64,000 nt of DNA from GCA-2731375 sp964590195 (GTDB lineage: Bacteria; Pseudomonadota; Alphaproteobacteria; GCA-2731375). Below, piece after piece: positions 8,838 to 17,134 of the stretch. Position 1 is the first letter of the stretch. Every line of letters begins with the position of its first letter. The notes under the pieces are model-generated. The model was not told the origin of the DNA and searched no databases. It saw only the letters and a program-made list of their open reading frames with translations. Where the stretch lies: the NCBI GenBank assembly GCA_964590195.1, contig CAZPWJ010000011.1, positions 1 to 64,000 on the forward strand, in the 5' to 3' direction. A program made the position numbers and the translations under genes.

Positions 8838-10544
8838 CTAGGCGCCTTCCAGAATGGCGTCTGCGACTTTCTCCGCCGTCATCAGGGTGGGAAAATTGGT
8901 ATTGGCACAGGGCACGACCGGGAAGATCGAGGCATCGACAACGCGCAGACCTTCCATGCCGCGCACCCGGCCGGCATTGTTGGTGACGGCCTTGGGGTCG
9001 TCATCGGCGCCCATGCGGCAACTGCAGGAGGCATGCCAGACACCAACGGCGGCCTTTCTTACGAAGGCCTCCAACGCTTCCTCATCCCGCATCAGCTGTT
9101 CCAGGGTGAAGCCTTCCAGTATGAATTTATCCATCAAGACCTTGCGCAGAGCATCCGGGCCATCCAGCAGTTTGGCAAAAACACCGGTCAGGAATTTGTT
9201 CTTTGAAGTAACTTCCCCCACCTGGCGCACCTTGTCGGAATAGCTGGCCGGGAACGCATTCGAGGTCGCGGCCTGCAACACGGGCATGGCGTGCAACGCC
9301 GTCATGCGGCGCACCCCATCCATCAGACGGTCCAAATCCCGCTGATCCGACAGCAGATTGAATTCCACCGTCGGCTCGTCGCGATAGTCGGCGGAATTCA
9401 GTTTGACCTGGCCGGTCTCGGAATAGGTTTTGTTGACGAAGATAATTTTCGAGGCGATCTGCTCTCCCACCGCGTGCCAGGAAGATTTGGAGGAAACGGC
9501 GACGAACATATCGCCCTTGGGAATGCCTTCCATTTCCGAAGAATACCGCAGCCCGACCAAGAGGTGGCGGCGGGTGAAATCATTGACCCTGGCGTGGGGC
9601 TTGACAAACGAGGCCACGGCAACGGAGGGGTGATCCATCAGGCCCTGGCCAACGCCAGGCAGATCGTGGCGTACGTCAATGCCCATTTCGCCCAGCGCCA
9701 TGGCCGGGCCGATGCCGGCGCGCAGCAGATGCGCCGGGGAATGGATGGCGCCCGACGACAATATGATCTCGTTGCCGCGGAATTCCTGCTCCTGGCCCTT
9801 GACCATGGCCTTGACACCGACACAGCGGTTGCCCTCGAACAGCAGCTCCTTGACCCTGGTTTGGGTTGTAATCGTCAGGTTCTCCCGCTGCCGGGTGCCG
9901 GGATCGAGATAACCGATGGCGGCGGAGACCCGGCGTTCATAAGCATTCGACATGGTGATCGGGAAATAGCCGTCCTTGAACTCGCCATTCTGGTCGGGCA
10001 GATATTCAAAGCCGGCCTGGGCAAAGGCCTGCCCCGTGGCGGTCGCGTGATCGTTCCACAGATCGGGCATGATGCGGCGTACGGGAATGCGGCCTTCATT
10101 GCCATGATAGGGACCGTCATAGTCCATATCCCGTTCGACCTTTTTAAAAAAGGGCAGCACCGCGTCCCAATTCCAACCCTTGGCGCCGCGCGCATCCCAT
10201 TCGTCGAAATCCGTCGGCGCGCCGCGGTTGGCCAGCTGGCCGTTGATGGATGAGCCGCCGCCCAGGACGCGGGCCTGTTCGTATTTCCGCAATGGTGGCC
10301 GGTCAACATCCGGATTGTTGTGTGAAATGACTTCCGTGGTGACCTTCAGTTCGTTCCAGATGAAGCGCTTATCCAGATATGCGGTGCCGGGATAGCTATC
10401 CAGGATTTCCTCGGGCACCTTGCCGTGCGGTGTATCCTGGCCGGCCTCGCACAACAGAACCTGGTTCGCACTACGCGCCGATAACCGGTTGGCCAGCACG
10501 GAACCGGCGGAGCCACCGCCCACAATGATGTAATCGTACTGCAT
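8838..10544 (-). CDS. GMC-family oxidoreductase (choline/alcohol dehydrogenase type)
   Basis: The protein has 568 residues, usual for bacterial GMC enzymes. The N-terminal ADP-binding motif is YIIVGGGSAGSVLANRL. VLGGGSSINGQL follows, and the GMC signature SSGAIHSPAHLLRAGIGP is present. The catalytic C-terminal region holds the conserved His in VGVWHASCSCRMG and the Asn in CANTNFPTLM. An FAD-dependent enzyme of this type oxidises primary alcohols such as choline or polyethylene glycol; the substrate here is unknown. The start is supported by an AAGGGAAG ribosome site. There is no betaine aldehyde dehydrogenase next to it, so choline dehydrogenase is not favoured over other alcohols. Confidence 0.85.
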   Translation of the reverse strand: MQYDYIIVGGGSAGSVLANRLSARSANQVLLCEAGQDTPHGKVPEEILDSYPGTAYLDKRFIWNELKVTTEVISHNNPDVDRPPLRKYEQARVLGGGSSINGQLANRGAPTDFDEWDARGAKGWNWDAVLPFFKKVERDMDYDGPYHGNEGRIPVRRIMPDLWNDHATATGQAFAQAGFEYLPDQNGEFKDGYFPITMSNAYERRVSAAIGYLDPGTRQRENLTITTQTRVKELLFEGNRCVGVKAMVKGQEQEFRGNEIILSSGAIHSPAHLLRAGIGPAMALGEMGIDVRHDLPGVGQGLMDHPSVAVASFVKPHARVNDFTRRHLLVGLRYSSEMEGIPKGDMFVAVSSKSSWHAVGEQIASKIIFVNKTYSETGQVKLNSADYRDEPTVEFNLLSDQRDLDRLMDGVRRMTALHAMPVLQAATSNAFPASYSDKVRQVGEVTSKNKFLTGVFAKLLDGPDALRKVLMDKFILEGFTLEQLMRDEEALEAFVRKAAVGVWHASCSCRMGADDDPKAVTNNAGRVRGMEGLRVVDASIFPVVPCANTNFPTLMTAEKVADAILEGA

Positions 10545-10568
10545 CTCGCTTCCCTTACTTTTCTTGTT

Positions 10569-11180
10569 CTACGGCCCGTGGCGTTTCTGTTCATCCTCGA
10601 TCGCGACATAGTAGAGCACGAATTCCTGCGCCAGACTTTCAATTTCGCGCGCTGGCCTGGATAAATGCGAGATTGGAATATGAACCGAAGGGTAGCCCTG
10701 CGCCTGACTGTCGAATTTCCGCATTTGTGGTGAGATCAGATTTATGAAGCCGACCGAGTTGCGGATATAGCTTCGCGCCTTTTCATCCAGGCGGTTCGGA
10801 TCCACCGCGACCATCAACACCCGCCGCGCCAGGGTGGCGTTTGCCGCCCCTATCCCAATTACCGCCGTCCAGGGTATCAGGCCAAGGGGGGGACGCTGGC
10901 AGTTAATGCCAACGGCATCGAAAACCACCACCGGCTTGCGGTCAAAGGCCATTTGCAGCAACAGGCCAGCGACAAACAGACAAATCACGATGGCCATGAT
11001 ATTTGTCCAGCTCAGATCCGTCAGGGTGAACTCTTCCGCGCCATCGCTTTGCAGGATCATCGCCACGCCCAGCAGACAGGGCAGAACCAAAATCCCAAGC
11101 TGGATTTTAGAGGGATAGAAGTTCACCGGTTCGGGCGGCGGCCCCGCGTCCGCCCCTTTATCCGCCCCCCCATCTATCAT
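10569..11180 (-). CDS. Two-helix membrane protein, STM3941-like
   Basis: The protein has about 203 residues from the ATG at 11180, which has AGGA upstream. A longer frame begins further upstream but its extra residues do not look coding. Two hydrophobic segments lie around residues 30-50 and 60-80, followed by a cytoplasmic beta-rich region that begins KPVVVFDAVGIN and contains GLIPWTAVIGI. This layout resembles the STM3941 family (two TM helices plus a PH-like domain), whose function is not established. The assignment is by pattern only. It is divergent from the universal stress gene, with 127 nt between them that presumably hold both promoters. Confidence 0.5.
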   Translation of the reverse strand: MIDGGADKGADAGPPPEPVNFYPSKIQLGILVLPCLLGVAMILQSDGAEEFTLTDLSWTNIMAIVICLFVAGLLLQMAFDRKPVVVFDAVGINCQRPPLGLIPWTAVIGIGAANATLARRVLMVAVDPNRLDEKARSYIRNSVGFINLISPQMRKFDSQAQGYPSVHIPISHLSRPAREIESLAQEFVLYYVAIEDEQKRHGP

Positions 11181-11307
11181 TGATGATCCTTTTGTCCACG
11201 CCGTCAATGCCAAGCAATATACCCGACGATCATAGCCATTCGGGCATTTCGCCGCTACTCTGCACCGCTGCAAGCACAATTGGGGAGCGCATTGGCGTAA
11301 GGAATTC

Positions 11308-12108
11308 ATGAAACGAATAATGATTGTTGTCGACGGCAGCGCGAATGACGCCGAGTCACTCACCAGCGCGCGGAACCTGGCTCTTTCGAGCGGTGCTCAA
11401 TTAACTGTTGCCCATGCCCGCATACCCCACCACACGATCATGGGTGTTGGCGAAATGGCGTTCGTCGGTAGTGAAGGCGCGCGACCAGACGAGGATCAAA
11501 AGCGGGCCGAAGCCGCCTTTAACGAAGTCTGCGGCGATCTGCCGGATGCGCGGTTCCTGGTGTACGAGGCCCGCAGCGATGCCATCATCGCCTCCCTGGG
11601 TAGCGCCCATGACCTGATCCTGGTGGAGCGGCTATCCGCCGAGGAAGGGCCAGAGGCCGACCAGCTTAATACCGCGCTGTTTGATACGGGGCGTCCGGTT
11701 TTGCTCATTCCGCCCATGGCCCATGGCGTTTCGGCCGAAAGGATAGCGATTGCCTGGAATGGCACGACGCAAAATTCCAGGGCCATCAAATCCGCCCTGC
11801 CCCTGATGCGGACCGCCAAGGACGTCGTTCTATTGCAGGGCAGCGGCGCCGGCGCTATCGACATGGCGCCGATGTTGGAATATCTCGCCGCCCATGACCT
11901 GGCCGCCAAGGTAGTGGCGTACGACTCCGAACGTCTGACCGCCAGGGCGCGTGGGCGCGCCTTGATCGCGGCGGCATGCGAGGTGGATGCCACGCTATTG
12001 GTCACCGGCGCCTTTGGCGAAGGCCGGCGCGGCGTTCTGGCCGGGCTGGGCCGCGCAACACGCAAAATCGTCACGGCGGCGCCATTTTCAGTTCTGTTGC
12101 AAAGTTAG
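11308..12108 (+). CDS. Universal stress protein, tandem UspA domains
   Basis: The protein has 266 residues, twice the size of a single UspA module. The N-terminal module begins MKRIMIVVDGSANDAES. The second module begins near residue 140 with ERIAIAWNGTTQNSRAIKSALP and ends in the ATP-loop-like TGAFGEGRRGVLAGLGRATRKI. This G-rich loop with following S/T residues resembles the ATP-binding site in the second module. Such two-domain proteins are cytoplasmic stress-survival factors. The start has AAGGA 6-7 nt upstream. It lies 9 nt before an SDR gene in the same direction, so the two are probably co-transcribed. Confidence 0.85.
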   Translation: MKRIMIVVDGSANDAESLTSARNLALSSGAQLTVAHARIPHHTIMGVGEMAFVGSEGARPDEDQKRAEAAFNEVCGDLPDARFLVYEARSDAIIASLGSAHDLILVERLSAEEGPEADQLNTALFDTGRPVLLIPPMAHGVSAERIAIAWNGTTQNSRAIKSALPLMRTAKDVVLLQGSGAGAIDMAPMLEYLAAHDLAAKVVAYDSERLTARARGRALIAAACEVDATLLVTGAFGEGRRGVLAGLGRATRKIVTAAPFSVLLQS

Positions 12109-12117
12109 GAATATTCA

Positions 12118-12897
12118 ATGCTGCTCGAAAACCAAGTTGTTCTGATAACCGGGGCGGGCACCGGCATTGGCGCTGGCGTGGCCCAGGCCATGGCCGAGGC
12201 CGGCGCCAATGTGGTCTGTGCCGACATCAACGCCGAGGCTGCGCAGGAAACCGCCGACGCCGCCGCGCGGGCCGGCGTGGAAAGCCAGGCGCTGGCGGCG
12301 GATGTTGGCGATGTTGACGCCATCGAGGCCATGCTGGATGCGGCAATGGAACGTTTCGGCCGTTTGGATGTGATCGTCAATAACGCCGGCGTCACGCGCA
12401 AGGCCTATATCATGGACCTGACAGAGGCCGATTGGGATCGCATTCACCGGGTCAATTCCAAGGGCGTGTTCTTTTGCCTGCAAGGCGCGGCCCGGCGGAT
12501 GATCGAACAGGGCGGCGGCCGGATTATCAACATGGCCTCGATCGCGGGCCGTGGTTACCAAGGCACCTCGAACGCGGCCTATGCGGCCTCAAAGGGCGCG
12601 GTTATCGCCCTGACCAAGACGGCCGCCCAGCAATTGGGACGGCACAACATTACCGTCAACGCGATCTGTCCCGGCGTTACCCGCACCGCGCTGTTGGAGC
12701 AGATCTTCGCCACCCAGCAGGAAACCGACGGCATCAGCAGAGAAGACGCCGAGGCCCGCGCCGCCCGGCCGATCCCGCTTCGCCGCATCAACGAGCCCGA
12801 GGATATCGCGGCCATGGCGGTCTTTCTCGCCTCGCCCGGTGCCCGCAACATTACCGGACAGGCTTACAACGTGGACGGCGGCCTGATCACCAGTTGA
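12118..12897 (+). CDS. SDR-family NAD(P)-dependent oxidoreductase
   Basis: The protein has 259 residues, a classical short-chain dehydrogenase. Visible are the cofactor motif TGAGTGIGAG near residue 12, NNAGV near residue 90, the catalytic Ser in NMASIAGRG, and Tyr/Lys in YAASKGAV. The C-terminal region has GQAYNVDGG, usual for 3-oxoacyl-reductase-like and sugar-alcohol SDRs. An acidic residue at the end of beta-2 (CADINAEA) favours NAD(H) over NADP(H). The substrate is not predictable. It has a good ribosome site (AGGAA) and lies between the Usp gene and a very small membrane-protein gene in the same run. Confidence 0.85.
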   Translation: MLLENQVVLITGAGTGIGAGVAQAMAEAGANVVCADINAEAAQETADAAARAGVESQALAADVGDVDAIEAMLDAAMERFGRLDVIVNNAGVTRKAYIMDLTEADWDRIHRVNSKGVFFCLQGAARRMIEQGGGRIINMASIAGRGYQGTSNAAYAASKGAVIALTKTAAQQLGRHNITVNAICPGVTRTALLEQIFATQQETDGISREDAEARAARPIPLRRINEPEDIAAMAVFLASPGARNITGQAYNVDGGLITS

Positions 12898-12901
12898 CGC
12901 C

Positions 12902-13108
12902 ATGGATGCGCTTTTGCAAGACGGCCTGGATTTCGCCGCCGGCTATTCTTTCGCACTCAGCCTGCTGTTTTTCCTGCCCGCCATATTGGCCTTCCTGCTG
13001 TCTCATTCTCGGCGCTGGGCCATTCTGATCCTGTTGTTTACCCTGGGCTGGACGGGTCTGGGCTGGTTGGTGGCGCTGATCTGGGCCCTATCGGGGCGCA
13101 GGGGGTAA
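12902..13108 (+). CDS. Small membrane protein, superinfection-immunity domain-like
   Basis: The protein has 68 residues with two hydrophobic segments. The first is FALSLLFFLPAILAFLL; the second contains LFTLGWTGLGWLVALIWAL. The GWTGLGW-ALIWAL pattern is the signature of the T4 Imm-like superinfection-immunity family, which in phage blocks DNA entry of related phages at the inner membrane. Bacterial members are common and mostly untested. The gene starts 4 nt after the SDR stop, so it belongs to the same transcript. It may be a housekeeping membrane peptide rather than a defence gene. Confidence 0.7.
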   Translation: MDALLQDGLDFAAGYSFALSLLFFLPAILAFLLSHSRRWAILILLFTLGWTGLGWLVALIWALSGRRG

Positions 13109-13165
13109 TTGACATTTGCCCTTCGGTTGCAGACGTTAACCGCTAGGTGAAAATGGGAGAGCGAA

Positions 13166-13606
13166 ATGCGCTGGTTATTGGCAATTCTGCTAGTGCTGCC
13201 ACTGTCCGCCGCGATGCCCGCCGCGGCATGGGCGGAAATCGGGCAGATTAAGCGCGTCACAGGTCAAGCGTCACTGCTGCGGGACGGCAAAATAATTGCC
13301 GCCAAGATCGGCCTGCCGGTCGAGGCGGCGGACCTCATCGTCACGGGGAACGATGGCCGCATGGGCATTACCTTCACCGATGACAGCCGCTTCGCCGCCG
13401 GTCCCAACAGCCGTATCGAACTAACGACCTTCACCTTTAATCCGAAGACCCGCGAAGGTGAATTTCTCACCAAGGTGAACAAAGGCACCCTGGCGGTGAT
13501 ATCGGGCAAAATTGCCAAGTACCGCAAGGATGCCATGAAAGTTCGCACGCCGACATCGATGTTGGCTGTGCGCGGCACCAAATTTCTGGTCAAGGTGGCG
13601 CCATAG
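13166..13606 (+). CDS. Secreted FecR-domain protein
   Basis: The protein has 146 residues with a signal peptide (MRWLLAILLVLPLSAAMPAAAWA) ending near residue 23. The rest is one FecR domain: QIKRVTGQASLLRDG, DDLIVTG-like ADLIVTGNDGRMGITFTDDS, an NSRIEL strand, then KVRTPTSMLAVRGTKFLV at the C terminus. The fold is a periplasmic beta-structure. In sigma/anti-sigma systems FecR transmits surface signals, but this stand-alone form has no kinase, sigma-factor or TonB gene nearby, so its role is open. GGGAG lies 6-8 nt before the start. Immediately downstream on the other strand is a decayed metallo-beta-lactamase gene. Confidence 0.85.
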   Translation: MRWLLAILLVLPLSAAMPAAAWAEIGQIKRVTGQASLLRDGKIIAAKIGLPVEAADLIVTGNDGRMGITFTDDSRFAAGPNSRIELTTFTFNPKTREGEFLTKVNKGTLAVISGKIAKYRKDAMKVRTPTSMLAVRGTKFLVKVAP

Positions 13607-13613
13607 ACCACGT

Positions 13614-13938
13614 TCAAATTTCAATTTCCAGCCCGTCGCAGGCCATAGAATACATGGCATCAAAGATCAGCACATCCGCGCCCGAGAGAAAATCGATATA
13701 GCGATGACAGCCGTGAATGTGGATCTCATTGCCGAGAATATAGGCTGGTGCGAAATACGGCAGACCCATGAGAGGTGGGAAAATCCAGCTCGTTATCAAT
13801 GAAATCATCCAAGGCCACATCGGTAGCAAACGACCGGCCATCCGCCTGACGCAGCGCCGCCCGCACCTTGTCGCGGACACCCTGGCCGCTCAAAGCCACG
13901 GGCAGCGAACCACGTGTACCCCAGAACCTTAGCAGCAT
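13614..13938 (-). pseudogene. Decayed metallo-beta-lactamase-fold hydrolase
   Basis: The 5' end is a clear MBL-fold start (LLRFWGTRGSLPVALSG, then VRDKVRAALRQADGR). After about 55 codons the matching sequence continues in another minus-strand frame as MGLPYFAPAYILGNEIHIHGCH and then ADVLIFDAMYS. In intact relatives these pieces are separated by the TxGGNxSC strand, the HxHxDH zinc motif and further sequence, none of which remains here. The gene has thus lost internal segments, has at least one frameshift, and stops before the C-terminal GHS and HH ligand regions. It cannot encode an active enzyme. It lies between the FecR gene and the EAL gene. Confidence 0.75.
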
Positions 13939-14058
13939 GGCATCATCCGCTTTTCCACAACGAATATCATGCTTACCATGCCGCTCTCGGGCTCGATAGA
14001 TTCTTTAATGTCCATTGGGATTGCGGGCAACGGAGACGATGCCACTATATCTCGATTA

Positions 14059-15723
14059 TCAGACCACTCGGGTCATTTTTCGATCATTGACCTGCCAGCC
14101 CAGGACATCCTTGATTGGCTTGCCGAACAAATAGCCCTGGCCGTAGCGGACGCCGATATCGACAAGAAAATCGGCCGAGGCTTCGGTCTCCACCATTTCG
14201 CCAACCGTATCGATGCCCAGATCAATGCAAAGGGAGGCAATGGCTCGTATGAAAGCTTTACCCTTGGTCGAGGTCTGCGCCTCCCGCACGTACATGCCAT
14301 CGATCTTGACACAATCCACATCCAAGGCGCGCAGATACTGGAAAGCGGATGAACCGGAGCCAAAATCATCAAGACAGACCGTATGTCCCAGTCGTCGCAG
14401 GGAGTTGAGGAATTTGCCGGTCGCTTCCAGATCATGAATGGTCGAGGATTCTGTTATTTCAAACTGCAACCAGCTACGCGGCGGCGTGAAATGACTTAGC
14501 AATTGGATGAGTTTTTCCAGGAAGACCGGCGTTTCCAATGAGCGTCCGGAAATATTGACGGCTACGGACAATTCCCGGTTCTGCTTCTGAATTGATTCCA
14601 GGAAACGCATGACCCGGGCGCACATGGCAAGATCGAAATCGGCGATAATCCCGGCGTCCTCAGCAAATCTGATGAAGGAAAAAGGCGAATCTTCCGGGCC
14701 GCCCCCCTGCAATCGCACTAAAGCCTCGAAGTGATCCACATCCCGGTTACGCAAATCGACGATGGGCTGGTAGAAAACCTCGAACTCGCCTTTGGCCACG
14801 GTGCTCTTGAACGCGAGAATCTTGCCGCGCGTTTCATCCAGCATGGTCTTATAACCTTGCTGCAGATCCTTTATGGTGAATTTGCCGCACTGCTCGGAAA
14901 ATTTGTTGATCGAATACAACAATGCCTTGGCATCGTCGAAGTCGGACATTTCGTCGCCCGCCAGATCAATGGAAGCGGTATGTACCGTGATCCCTTCGCC
15001 GCTGGGATCGGCGGCTTCAGCCCGATTACTGATCATCTGTTCCAGATCAAGCATGTCCGCGGCGGGGTCATGAACGACGCTGAACATGTCGTTATCAATA
15101 TGCGACGCCGCCCCGCCCTCTATGGCGCGGGCCTGGATATAGCCATTGATGTCGGACATCAGGGCCGCCGCCTCGCGGTCCTCCATGCGGCCCAGCACGG
15201 CGTTCAAGCCTTCCAGATCCAGCATGGTCATGACCGCCGGGCGGTCGCCGCTACGGGCCGATTCAATCGCCTCATGGGCAAGGCCGGCAAAGCTTTCCTT
15301 ATCCAGCAATTCAGGGACGCCCACGCCGGTCAGTTCGCCCCGGTTCAGGGATAGAAACAGACCGCCGCCATTGATAGGTAAATACGTCCCGCGTATTTCA
15401 ATATTAAAAATTTCGCCGGCGTCATGCCGTAAACGCAGATGAAGGGGGCCGCAGCGCCCGTTCTTGACCGCCATCTTGCATCCGGTGGAGAGTATGTTGC
15501 GGTCTTCAGCGACGATCAATTCATCGAATTGACGCCCTACCAGCGCGCTACCGTCATGTCCGGTCAAGGCAGTGATCGCCCCCGTGGCATAGCGGATCTT
15601 TTGCTCGTTATTGAGTTCGACAAAGGCATCGGCGGCGGAAAAGGCAAACGCGACAAAGCGGTCGCGATCGCGACGGACTTCGCCTCCTGCTGTTTCAACC
15701 GCTGCCTTTTCGTTCAAACTCAT
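14059..15723 (-). CDS. EAL-domain c-di-GMP phosphodiesterase with PAS-like and degenerate GGDEF regions
   Basis: The protein has 554 residues. A PAS-like segment spans about residues 20-130 (RYATGAITALTGHDGSALVGRQFDELI). A GGDEF-like module follows, with IDNDMF where GGDEF should be, so cyclase activity is not expected. The EAL domain from about residue 300 is complete: EALVR, NISGRSL, QFEITES, CLDDFGSG, VKIDGMYV, EMVETEA and GQGYLFGKP. All metal- and substrate-binding residues of active EAL enzymes are therefore present, predicting hydrolysis of c-di-GMP to pGpG. No transmembrane segment is evident, so the protein is cytoplasmic. It is monocistronic, with no neighbour of obvious motility or biofilm function. 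Confidence 0.85.
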   Translation of the reverse strand: MSLNEKAAVETAGGEVRRDRDRFVAFAFSAADAFVELNNEQKIRYATGAITALTGHDGSALVGRQFDELIVAEDRNILSTGCKMAVKNGRCGPLHLRLRHDAGEIFNIEIRGTYLPINGGGLFLSLNRGELTGVGVPELLDKESFAGLAHEAIESARSGDRPAVMTMLDLEGLNAVLGRMEDREAAALMSDINGYIQARAIEGGAASHIDNDMFSVVHDPAADMLDLEQMISNRAEAADPSGEGITVHTASIDLAGDEMSDFDDAKALLYSINKFSEQCGKFTIKDLQQGYKTMLDETRGKILAFKSTVAKGEFEVFYQPIVDLRNRDVDHFEALVRLQGGGPEDSPFSFIRFAEDAGIIADFDLAMCARVMRFLESIQKQNRELSVAVNISGRSLETPVFLEKLIQLLSHFTPPRSWLQFEITESSTIHDLEATGKFLNSLRRLGHTVCLDDFGSGSSAFQYLRALDVDCVKIDGMYVREAQTSTKGKAFIRAIASLCIDLGIDTVGEMVETEASADFLVDIGVRYGQGYLFGKPIKDVLGWQVNDRKMTRVV

Positions 15724-15881
15724 AGCCCGCTCATCACCCGCCCCCGGTCAGATAGAAATGCGAACAGCTAATATGTCCGCTAAAGATGAAGCTCGCATTA
15801 ACGTGACGAAAATAAGATCTTATCCTCCTTTTGCGATAAAATACCCGCGCTCCGACCGACCATAGCCAAGACGAGCATACC

Positions 15882-17099
15882 TTGAGCATCCAGGCAGACC
15901 CCCTTTCTCAAGAACCCCCGCCCCCCAGCCGCCTGTCCCGTTGGCTGATGATCGCCGGGCGCCTATTGTGGCTGGAACTGATTGGCGCCTACGCGCTGCT
16001 CAGTCTTTATGTGCTCGTGCGCCGTCTTGGGGGCAGTGAAGGGGGCAATCCAGGTGCTGATTTTATCATTTATTATGCCGCGTCCCTGCTCACCCTGGCA
16101 GGTGATCCAAGTGCCATATTCTCCTGGCCGGAGCTGCGGCAGGCGCAAGCCAGCGTGATCAGCGGCCCTGTCGACTATCTGCCATGGCTTTATCCACCGC
16201 CCTTGCTTCTAGCCGCGGCGCCGCTTGCCAGCCTGCCCTATATACCGGCGTTCTTTGTCTGGGTACTGGCGCAGCTGGCCCTGCTAGCGGCCGCTGTCCG
16301 GGGCCTGGGCCAGGTGCCTTTGGCCATTTTGGCCGCATTAGTCTTCCCCGCGACCGTGAACAATATACTGGCTGGCCAGAATGGCGCGCTGAGCGCCGCC
16401 ATATTGGGCGGCGGCCTGAGCATCCAAAAGCGCCATCCCATCGCCGCCGGCCTAGTGTTCGGTCTCTTGGTCTACAAACCTCATTTGGCGATCATGCTGC
16501 CCTTTGCCTTGCTGGCCATGGGTGCTTGGCGGACGATCGCCGCCGCGCTGGCCAGTGCCGCCGGCGTCTCGGTTTTGAGTCTTGCGGTTTTTGGCGGCAA
16601 GCCATGGGCGGAGTTTTTCACCGTCATGGCTGCGGGCAGTAATGCGCTGGAGTCCGGCAGCGCCCATTGGCCCAAGATGGCAACGGTCTTTACCGCCCTG
16701 CGTCTGGCCGGCGCAGAGGTGCCATTTGCTTATGCCGGCCAGGCCCTATCAACATTTCTGGCCATTCTGGCGGTGGTTTTTGTTTGGCGCCGGGGCGCCT
16801 CCGTGCCTTTGCGTGCCTCGGCCTTGATTTTCGCGACTTTTCTAGCCACGCCCTATGCCTTTTTCTATGACCTTGTGGTGCTGATATTCGCCATTCTGTG
16901 GCTTGGCCGCGCACCGGATGGTGTGGCGCCAAGCACCGGCGGCCGGGCGATATTGGCTCTATTGTGGCTGGCCCCGGTCGCCCTATGGCTGTTGGCCCGT
17001 TATAGCCAGATCTCGCTGTGGCCCCTGTTGTTGGCGGCATGCCTGCTTTGGGTGCTTCAAAAAGCCCGGGAGGAGAGGTATTCTCCGCCGCAAGCGTAA
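15882..17099 (+). CDS. GT87-type (DUF2029) polytopic membrane glycosyltransferase-like protein
   Basis: The protein has about 405 residues and roughly ten hydrophobic segments. It shows the GT-C/GT87 pattern: GADFIIYYAASLL with an acidic residue after the first helix, then YLPWLYPPPLLLAAAPLASLP, and later LVYKPHLAIMLP and ATPYAFFYDLVVL. Such proteins are predicted to use polyprenyl-phosphate sugars on the periplasmic side. The acceptor and sugar are unknown. The annotated start is a TTG with a weak ribosome site. An ATG at 15948 just before the first helix is an alternative. The acyl-CoA synthetase gene starts 35 nt downstream in the same direction. Confidence 0.8.
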   Translation: MSIQADPLSQEPPPPSRLSRWLMIAGRLLWLELIGAYALLSLYVLVRRLGGSEGGNPGADFIIYYAASLLTLAGDPSAIFSWPELRQAQASVISGPVDYLPWLYPPPLLLAAAPLASLPYIPAFFVWVLAQLALLAAAVRGLGQVPLAILAALVFPATVNNILAGQNGALSAAILGGGLSIQKRHPIAAGLVFGLLVYKPHLAIMLPFALLAMGAWRTIAAALASAAGVSVLSLAVFGGKPWAEFFTVMAAGSNALESGSAHWPKMATVFTALRLAGAEVPFAYAGQALSTFLAILAVVFVWRRGASVPLRASALIFATFLATPYAFFYDLVVLIFAILWLGRAPDGVAPSTGGRAILALLWLAPVALWLLARYSQISLWPLLLAACLLWVLQKAREERYSPPQA

Positions 17100-17134
17100 G
17101 TATACGCACAGTTTCAGTTTAGGGATGCCAGCAC

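Noticed and set aside
12902..13108. The T4 Imm-like peptide as a prophage remnant.
   Set aside because: No phage structural, integrase or att-like sequence is nearby, and bacterial chromosomes commonly carry this family.
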